Assembly: GCA_964398485.1 (NCBI GenBank)
Contig: CAYNMD010000012.1
Location: forward strand, 1 to 24,833
Reading direction: 5' to 3'
DNA: 24,833 nt
DNA from: SSEF01 sp964398485
GTDB taxonomy: Bacteria > Patescibacteriota > Minisyncoccia > Moranbacterales > UBA1568
Within the stretch, counting starts at the first letter, position 1, and every line of letters starts with the position of its first letter. The notes beneath the pieces are model-generated. The model searched no databases, was not told the DNA's origin, and saw nothing but the letters and a program-made list of their open reading frames with translations. Positions 20,636 through 24,833 of the stretch are shown here, piece after piece. The position numbers and the translations under genes are program-made.

Positions 20636-22721
20636 AGTGAATCCGTTCTTCAAATTTCTGAAGTGCTTTTTTGAGGAGGGGATAATTTTTGAGTTCAGCA
20701 TCCTGTTTGAGGAGTGCCTCTGCTTTTTCTCGGGCAATGGCGATGAGGCGAGCGTTGGTAAGATGTTCAAAAGCAATGTCGGGGAGACCAGACTGTCTGG
20801 TCCCGAGAAAAGCTCCCGGTCCGCGGAGTTCAAGATCGATTTCAGCCAGATCAAAACCGCTGGCGTGTTTTTCTAGTGCTTGCAAGCGTTTACTTTCCGG
20901 ACTCTTACCGTCACTCGGAAAAAGAAAGCAGTAGCTCTGATCGGACCCGCGCCCAACACGACCGCGGAATTGGTGAAGTTGTGAAAGCCCGAAGCGCTCA
21001 GCTCCCTCGATGAGCATCACGGTCGCATTTGGAATATCGATCCCTACTTCCACTACTGCGGTTGAAACGAGAATATCAATTTTTTTATTTTTGAAGTCTT
21101 GCATGATGCGATCTTTTTCAGCTGATTTCATCCGGCCATGAAGCAGTCCAAGATGGAAATCAGGAAAAACTTCGTGGGCAAGATGGGTATGTTCGCTCGT
21201 AGCCGCCCGTACCTCTTCCAGTGCTTTTGAACTTTCTACCAGAGGAAGGATTACAAAAGCTTGGTGGCCAGCCTTTATTTCTTTTTGAATAAAAGTATAT
21301 ACTTTCTCACGGTCTGCTATAGATGAGGCTACACGGGTGATGATAGGTTTCTTGTGAGCTGGTACTTCATCCAAGAGAGAGAGGTCAAGATTGCCAAAAA
21401 GAGTAAGGGCAAGTGTGCGTGGGATAGGGGTAGCAGTCATAGAAAGAAAATGGGGAACGTGTTGAGCATCGCCATCTTTGCTTTCAAAGGAGAGTTCCTG
21501 TAGTCGTGCTCGTTGAGCGACTCCAAAGCGATGTTGTTCGTCTACCACGACCAGCGCGAGTTTATGAAAATTTACTTTTTCTTCAAGGAGAGCGTGGGTC
21601 CCGATGATGATATCGGGAATGCCAGCTTGGATAGCCTTGATGAGAGAGCCTTTTTTTATTGACTCACCATTAAGTTTACTGAAGCTTCCGGTGAGAAGAG
21701 CAATATTTTTTTTCTGAGTAGCGAGAAGTTTTTGGAAAGTGTGAGCATGCTGTTCGGCTAGGACCTCGGTAGGTGCGAGCAGTGCTCCCTGATAACCAGC
21801 GGAATTGATACTGAGGAGAGAGAGAAGGGCTACTATCGTTTTGCCACTCCCTACATCGCCATTGAGGAGGCGGTTCATAGGATGACCTTTTTCGAGGTCG
21901 CTGCTTATCTCAAGCAGTGCTTTTTCTTGTCCATTGGTGAGAGAAAAGGGGAGTGTTGTTTTAAAATGTTCAACGATGGACCGATAGTCTTCCTGCTCAA
22001 GTGTAATCGCTCGTCCATGATGCATGGTTTGTTTGAGGGAAAGACTTTTGAGCTGTAAGAAAAACATTTCTTCAAAAGCAAAACGTTTCTCGGCGATGAG
22101 CCTCTGCTTTTCATCTTTTGGGAAATGGATGTAGGCCAGAGCGCTCCGAAGATCGGGGAGGTGGAGGGAGTCGAGTACGTCTTTGGGAAGAGGGTCAGGA
22201 ATGGGACCTATTTTTTGGAAAAGAGTAGCAATTTGCCAACGAAGAAATTTGGAGGTGAGTCCAGTAGTTTCGGGATAGATAGGGACTAGCCTCCCGGTGT
22301 GAGTAGCTGCTCGATCGGCTCGTTCGAAAGCAGGCGACTGCATGATGAGTCCTATTTTGTCGCGACTAATCTTTCCTGAGAGCCGAATAGATTCACCAAT
22401 CTTGACAGTGCTTTCGATAAATTTTTGATTGAACCAGATGATGCGGAGACTGCCACTTGCATCTTCAATGGTAGCTCGAGTGATGAGTAATCTTTTTTTC
22501 CAGGATCGCTCGCTGGTTATTTCACTGACGACTCCTTCGATGGTGGCCTTAGACCCTTCTTCTAGGGAAGTGATAGACATGAGCGATGCGTAATCCTCGT
22601 AGCGATTAGGGAAATGATAGAAGAGATCATGCACTGTTTCAATTCCAAGGCGCTTGAGAGCATACCAATGAGTCTTTTTGACAGTAGAAAAAGTATCGAT
22701 GCGGGTGGTAAGTTCAATCAT
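20628..22721 (-). CDS. recG: ATP-dependent DNA helicase RecG
   Basis: Remodels stalled replication forks and branched recombination intermediates. The 697-residue protein has an N-terminal wedge/OB domain (about 55-150), Walker A GDVGSGKT (288-295), Walker B DEQH (394-397), MTATPIPRT (motif III), and QFRGRVGRG (motif VI), with the C-terminal TRG-type region (about 630-697). Length is normal. The start ATG at 22721 is preceded by TTCTCT with no SD. A TATACT -10 element lies 18 bases upstream. It converges with the GT2 gene. Confidence 0.97.
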   Translation of the reverse strand: MIELTTRIDTFSTVKKTHWYALKRLGIETVHDLFYHFPNRYEDYASLMSITSLEEGSKATIEGVVSEITSERSWKKRLLITRATIEDASGSLRIIWFNQKFIESTVKIGESIRLSGKISRDKIGLIMQSPAFERADRAATHTGRLVPIYPETTGLTSKFLRWQIATLFQKIGPIPDPLPKDVLDSLHLPDLRSALAYIHFPKDEKQRLIAEKRFAFEEMFFLQLKSLSLKQTMHHGRAITLEQEDYRSIVEHFKTTLPFSLTNGQEKALLEISSDLEKGHPMNRLLNGDVGSGKTIVALLSLLSINSAGYQGALLAPTEVLAEQHAHTFQKLLATQKKNIALLTGSFSKLNGESIKKGSLIKAIQAGIPDIIIGTHALLEEKVNFHKLALVVVDEQHRFGVAQRARLQELSFESKDGDAQHVPHFLSMTATPIPRTLALTLFGNLDLSLLDEVPAHKKPIITRVASSIADREKVYTFIQKEIKAGHQAFVILPLVESSKALEEVRAATSEHTHLAHEVFPDFHLGLLHGRMKSAEKDRIMQDFKNKKIDILVSTAVVEVGIDIPNATVMLIEGAERFGLSQLHQFRGRVGRGSDQSYCFLFPSDGKSPESKRLQALEKHASGFDLAEIDLELRGPGAFLGTRQSGLPDIAFEHLTNARLIAIAREKAEALLKQDAELKNYPLLKKALQKFEERIHFE

Positions 22722-22739
22722 AGAGAAGGTTCACTCGCC

Positions 22740-22745
22740 AGTATA
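22740..22745 (-). promoter_or_regulatory. -10 element of recG
   Basis: TATACT on the minus strand, giving a leader of about 12 bases. The -35 position, 17 bases upstream, falls in the T-rich tail of the previous terminator (TTTCTC) and is a poor match. Confidence 0.45.
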
Positions 22746-22760
22746 GCGCATGTGATACGC

Positions 22761-22805
22761 GCGAGAAAAAGAAAAGGGGTCGGCGCGCGCGATGGCGGCC
22801 GACCC
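22761..22805 (-). terminator. Terminator of the 22858-23280 orphan gene
   Basis: On the minus strand, GGGTCGGC (22805-22798) pairs with GCCGACCC (22784-22777), then CCTTTTCTTTTTC. A second inverted repeat, GGTCCT/AGGACC around 22812-22831, lies between it and the stop codon. Confidence 0.75.
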
Positions 22806-22857
22806 GAAAACGGTCCTCGTACGTAAGGACCCCGGCAAAGAAGCGGGCGAAGGTTGT

Positions 22858-23280
22858 CTAGGGATGCGTAGCGGAATTGGAGAGGAAACGACCACGGGGA
22901 CCGCGACGGCGACCAGTGGCGGGTTCGGGGGTGGGTTGGATGATGGCAGACACTGCAGCTGCTTGAGTGACAGTGTCTTCCGTGTCGTTGATGACACCCA
23001 GTTCGACGAGGAGCAGGTCGAAGAGATCCCTTGTGGGGGCCCTCGTGTCGCTCCGTTGACGGATATGCATGATCTGCACCCCGTCACCGTTCATCGCGAA
23101 TTCGAGGAAGAATCGCGGTTTGAGCTCGTCGCCCTCGGTGGTCTGGTTGAATGCCTTGACCCGCGCATGGAGTCCAGTCTGCACCGTATGGTCGAGAGAA
23201 TCGACCAGTGAAAGGCTGCAGATGAACGAGTTGCGCGAATCGAACGGGATGACTCCCGTTCCCTGTACCTTGATTTGCAT
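22858..23280 (-). CDS. Unknown small protein with basic C-terminal tail (140 aa)
   Basis: I do not recognise this protein. The first 110 residues look like a mixed alpha/beta soluble domain with alternating hydrophobic strands. A low-complexity stretch follows, and then an Arg/Gly-rich motif (GRRRGPRGR, about 121-129), which may bind nucleic acid (inference). The start is ATG 23280; upstream there is only a weak AAGG at 11-base spacing. A longer reading to 23376 is unlikely because it would run through the predicted promoter. It has its own promoter and terminator and lies between another orphan gene and recG. G+C is higher than in recG. Confidence 0.65.
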   Translation of the reverse strand: MQIKVQGTGVIPFDSRNSFICSLSLVDSLDHTVQTGLHARVKAFNQTTEGDELKPRFFLEFAMNGDGVQIMHIRQRSDTRAPTRDLFDLLLVELGVINDTEDTVTQAAAVSAIIQPTPEPATGRRRGPRGRFLSNSATHP

Positions 23281-23347
23281 AGTGTGCTTTGCCTTGTGGT
23301 TGAGCACGCCCTTGCCGGTATTATTGTAGTTTTTAAATAACCTCCTA

Positions 23348-23376
23348 AAAATAGATGTATTTGCACTTTTTGTCAA
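23348..23376 (-). promoter_or_regulatory. Promoter of the 22858-23280 orphan gene
   Basis: On the minus strand, TTGACA (23376-23371), a 17-base spacer and TATTTT (23353-23348). An AGGAGG just downstream would lie at the very 5' end of the mRNA, with no start codon within reach, so it is probably not used as an SD. The -35 box stands 8 bases after the previous terminator stem. Confidence 0.65.
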
Positions 23377-23379
23377 TGT

Positions 23380-23421
23380 AAAAACCGCCGAGATAATGAG
23401 TTCACTTCTCGGCGGTTTTTT
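23380..23421. terminator. Terminator after the 23440-23781 orphan gene
   Basis: CCGCCGAGA (23385-23393) pairs with TCTCGGCGG (23407-23415) around 13 bases, with A-runs on the left and T-runs on the right, so it would work in both directions. It lies just beyond the stop codon at 23440. Confidence 0.88.
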
Positions 23422-23439
23422 CGTTGGTGTGGTTGACGC

Positions 23440-23781
23440 CTACTGCGATAGCAGGGGCGCCACTGAAATGAGGCGACCCTCTTGATCAACGAATGGCAAA
23501 ACCTTGTCGGGTGGGTCGTAGCCAAAGTGACGCGCTGCGTCGCTGAAGGCTACATCGTTATCGAGAGGAGAAAGGGGCTCCAGGGAGACAGTATGTCCAT
23601 CATGAAACGTTGGCTGAAACACGGGGCCTCGCTGATGCAGGACGTAGTCTCCTAGTCTGATCAGGATGATGCCATGATCGGCTGGCGACAGCACTTCTTC
23701 GAAACGCATTCTGAGTGCCAGTCTTCCAAGACCTCGATGCTCGAGGGCGGCATCGCGCACTCGGGGGAGGTGAGAATTCAT
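23440..23781 (-). CDS. Unknown small soluble protein (113 aa)
   Basis: I do not recognise this protein. It has an Arg/Leu-rich N-terminal part (about 1-30), then alternating beta-like stretches with many Asp, Pro and His (about 35-113), and no membrane segment. The ATG at 23781 has AAAGGAG at 6-base spacing. That SD is itself part of a small hairpin (23790-23803). The gene has its own promoter overlapping the preceding tRNA terminator, and its own terminator, so it is a self-contained unit between tRNA-Arg(CCG) and another orphan gene. G+C is higher than in the core genes. Confidence 0.72.
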   Translation of the reverse strand: MNSHLPRVRDAALEHRGLGRLALRMRFEEVLSPADHGIILIRLGDYVLHQRGPVFQPTFHDGHTVSLEPLSPLDNDVAFSDAARHFGYDPPDKVLPFVDQEGRLISVAPLLSQ

Positions 23782-23787
23782 GGGGCA

Positions 23788-23803
23788 CTCCTTTGCTTAA
23801 AGG
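23788..23803 (-). promoter_or_regulatory. Hairpin covering the SD of the 23440-23781 gene
   Basis: On the minus strand, CCTTT (23803-23799) pairs with AAAGG (23794-23790) around AAGC; the right arm is most of the SD AAAGGAG (23794-23788). It could lower or tune translation. Confidence 0.4.
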
Positions 23804-23849
23804 GGTTGAGGAAACTCGCTTCTTCTCTTTTTATTAACGAGCGACCTAT

Positions 23850-23878
23850 AGAATAACCAAAAAAAATCACCCCGTCAA
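23850..23878 (-). promoter_or_regulatory. Promoter of the 23440-23781 orphan gene
   Basis: On the minus strand, TTGACG (23878-23873), a 17-base spacer and TATTCT (23855-23850). The -35 box coincides with the loop of the upstream terminator. Confidence 0.7.
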
Positions 23879-23884
23879 GGGGTG
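23859..23884 (-). terminator. Terminator downstream of the tRNA-Arg pair
   Basis: On the minus strand, CACCCC (23884-23879) pairs with GGGGTG (23873-23868) around TTGAC, then A and eight T. It ends transcripts from the tRNA-Arg genes, and possibly from the -10 element at 23913-23921. Confidence 0.85.
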
Positions 23885-23912
23885 GTTCAGACATTTTGGC
23901 AACGATTTTTTA

Positions 23913-23921
23913 ATTATAACA
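23913..23921 (-). promoter_or_regulatory. Perfect extended -10 element between tRNA-Arg and its terminator
   Basis: On the minus strand, TGT-TATAAT. A start near 23906 would give an RNA of only about 45 bases before the terminator at 23859-23884. No protein gene would be served by it unless the terminator is read through. Confidence 0.4.
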
Positions 23922-23968
23922 GAAAACAAGAGGGGTGTTTTGAGAGATGATACTGGTATCTCAAGGTG

Positions 23969-24040
23969 TGTCCTCGGCAGGAATCGAACCTGCATTTCAT
24001 CCTTCGGAGGGATGTGTCTTATCCATTATACGACGAGGAC
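23969..24040 (-). tRNA. tRNA-Arg (anticodon CCG)
   Basis: Acceptor GTCCTCG/CGAGGAC, anticodon arm CATCC-CTCCGAA-GGATG giving CCG (reads CGG), T-arm GCAGG-TTCGATT-CCTGC. CCA is not encoded. Follows tRNA-Arg(GCG) by 20 bases. A hairpin (TTGAGA/TCTCAA, 23940-23964) lies just downstream. Confidence 0.92.
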
Positions 24041-24060
24041 AATGAGGACTTGTCTGTTTG

Positions 24061-24133
24061 TGCGCTCGGTAGGAATCGAACCTACGACCCTCAGGACCGC
24101 AACCTGATGCTCTATCCACTGAGCTACGAGCGC
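24061..24133 (-). tRNA. tRNA-Arg (anticodon GCG)
   Basis: Acceptor GCGCTCG/CGAGCGC, D-arm with AGCTCAGTGGATAGAGC, anticodon arm TCAGG-TTGCGGT-CCTGA giving GCG, T-arm GTAGG-TTCGATT-CCTAC. CCA is not encoded. Most bacteria read CGC and CGU with an ACG anticodon modified to inosine, so GCG is unusual. Confidence 0.9.
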
Positions 24134-24197
24134 ATTTCTCTGAAATTTGATAAAAAGCAATCAAAAACAACCATCCAAAATACTCTACTTCAGCTCG

Positions 24198-24686
24198 CTA
24201 AATATGAAGCATTTTTTCTAGGATGTCAACCAGACGCGGCTCTTGTTTCTCCTCAGGAATGAACGAGAGGAGGATCTCGCGAATAGTTTGATGGTCAAGA
24301 TTTCCGAGAGGGAGATGAATGAACGGAGCAAGTACCCCATACGAATGAATGCTGAGGACATCTTTGAGGGGATCTTCATCAAAAATCCAGAAAGAATGAA
24401 TATCCTCGAAGGCGTACAAATTCCTTCCCACAACGATCCCTTCGCGAGTGATGATAAATTCTACTTCCTGAGGATCTTTGGTGAGAAAGAGATAGCCTAC
24501 TACCCCAATGAGAATAAAGGTGATAGCCATGAGTGGACTATTGGTAAAGAGGGCGTAGGCAATGACAGCAAAAAGAAGAACGGCTGTTATGATGATAGCT
24601 TTCGGATTGGGCCTTACGTGAATGTGTTCGGGGGCGACCCACGAAAAGAGCACACGTTGTGACGGTGGTATGTGATCGAGATCCAT
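24198..24686 (-). CDS. Small membrane protein with PH-like C-terminal domain (162 aa)
   Basis: Not firmly recognised. Two hydrophobic segments form a hairpin (about residues 31-49 and 52-69), preceded by a short soluble arm. A soluble domain follows (about 72-150) with EFIITREGIVVGRNLYAFEDIHSFWIFDE, a pattern of beta strands (split here only by turns) like the bacterial PH/YdbT-type membrane-associated domains. The start ATG at 24686 has no SD (TTTACT precedes it). An extended -10 promoter lies about 25 bases upstream, and the gene is followed by the tRNA-Arg pair. Confidence 0.65.
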   Translation of the reverse strand: MDLDHIPPSQRVLFSWVAPEHIHVRPNPKAIIITAVLLFAVIAYALFTNSPLMAITFILIGVVGYLFLTKDPQEVEFIITREGIVVGRNLYAFEDIHSFWIFDEDPLKDVLSIHSYGVLAPFIHLPLGNLDHQTIREILLSFIPEEKQEPRLVDILEKMLHI

Positions 24687-24709
24687 AGTAAATATCTTCT
24701 GTTTTTTTC

Positions 24710-24718
24710 ACTATACCA
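24710..24718 (-). promoter_or_regulatory. Extended -10 promoter of the 24198-24686 gene
   Basis: On the minus strand, TGG-TATAGT. The predicted leader is about 17 bases. It stands about 27 bases after the 3' end of tRNA-Ser, with no convincing terminator between, so the gene may also be transcribed with the tRNA. Confidence 0.5.
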
Positions 24719-24744
24719 CAACCACGCGGGGAGTGCATTTGTTG

Positions 24745-24831
24745 CGGAAGCGAGAGGATTCGAACCTCTGGTACCATTTCTGGTACTGCAGTTTTCAAGA
24801 CTGCTGCCTTCAACCACTCGGCCACGCTTCC
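24745..24831 (-). tRNA. tRNA-Ser (anticodon TGA)
   Basis: Acceptor GGAAGCG/CGCTTCC with G73, anticodon arm GCAGT-CTTGAAA-ACTGC giving TGA, long variable arm (GTACCA-GAAA-TGGTAC) typical of class II tRNAs, T-arm AGAGG-TTCGAAT-CCTCT. CCA is not encoded. It ends two bases from the window edge, so its promoter is not visible. Confidence 0.93.
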
Positions 24832-24833
24832 AA

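Noticed and set aside
23341..23346. AGGAGG on the minus strand as the SD of a longer form of 22858-23280
   Set aside because: No usable start codon follows at normal spacing, and the predicted transcription start falls on it.
23787..23903. 38-codon minus-strand ORF from the ATG at 23901-23903 whose TGA overlaps the ATG of the 23440-23781 gene
   Set aside because: It has no SD and runs through a terminator and the next gene's promoter; the ATGA overlap is more likely chance.
7302..24831. Possible tRNA-integrated mobile element
   Set aside because: No integrase, no duplicated tRNA 3' segments and no terminal repeats were seen, so only the weaker cassette idea is reported.
1..24833. CRISPR array, rRNA genes, insertion sequences, complete prophage or defence operon
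   Set aside because: No repeat-spacer pattern, no rRNA sequence, no transposase, phage structural gene or nuclease/toxin motif was found on either strand.

Overview
The window looks like a stretch of a small-genome bacterium of the Candidate Phyla Radiation (Patescibacteria, probably Parcubacteria-like). This is an inference from several features: compact gene packing; core genes with almost no Shine-Dalgarno (SD) sequences; a NusA with an acidic insert; a CofE-like ligase with no F420 genes nearby; VanW-, PrsW- and DoxX-type membrane proteins; and tRNA genes scattered singly or in small groups. No rRNA, CRISPR array, transposase, integrase or clear prophage is visible.

Layout. Positions 1-2700 hold a two-gene minus-strand operon of unknown membrane proteins, with its own promoter, strong SDs and a terminator. 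Positions 2700-6780 hold a plus-strand operon nusA-ppa-tig-clpP, driven by a near-consensus promoter (TTGACA-17-TATACT), with a terminator-like hairpin in its leader and a strong terminator after clpP. Positions 6800-8380 hold doxX, then tRNA-His, tRNA-Arg(TCT), tRNA-Lys(CTT) and a GC-rich orphan gene with a structured leader, all on the minus strand. Positions 8383-16061 are a long minus-strand block: PF04307-type membrane hydrolase, tsaD, cofE-like, valS, prsW-like, hsp20, vanW. Positions 16100-17050 hold tRNA-Glu flanked by two small SD-bearing orphan genes. Positions 17128-22721 hold a GH1 glycosidase with a DUF2177 membrane protein, a membrane glycosyltransferase and recG. Positions 22777-24831 hold two more GC-rich orphan genes, tRNA-Arg(CCG), tRNA-Arg(GCG), a small membrane protein and tRNA-Ser(TGA).

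How the genes work together. The conserved genes are housekeeping: transcription elongation/termination (NusA), pyrophosphate removal, nascent-chain folding and proteolysis (trigger factor, ClpP, Hsp20), tRNA charging and modification (ValRS, TsaD), and recombination/repair (RecG). They are joined by cell-surface or carbohydrate functions (VanW, GT2, GH1). Between them lie small genes unlike anything I recognise. These are visibly richer in G+C, begin with good SDs, and mostly carry their own promoter and terminator. They sit directly beside tRNA genes at three of the four tRNA loci.

The most interesting signals are regulatory. On the minus strand, transcription units repeatedly follow each other so tightly that the next promoter's -35 box lies inside or just after the previous terminator. 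Core genes prefer a CT-ATG start context without SD, whereas orphan genes use AGGAG-type SDs. One orphan gene (7821-8171) has an 18-bp leader hairpin enclosing an SD and an 8-codon upstream ORF, and shares leader sequence blocks with another orphan gene (16152-16391). No complete new defence or mobile system can be demonstrated from this window.
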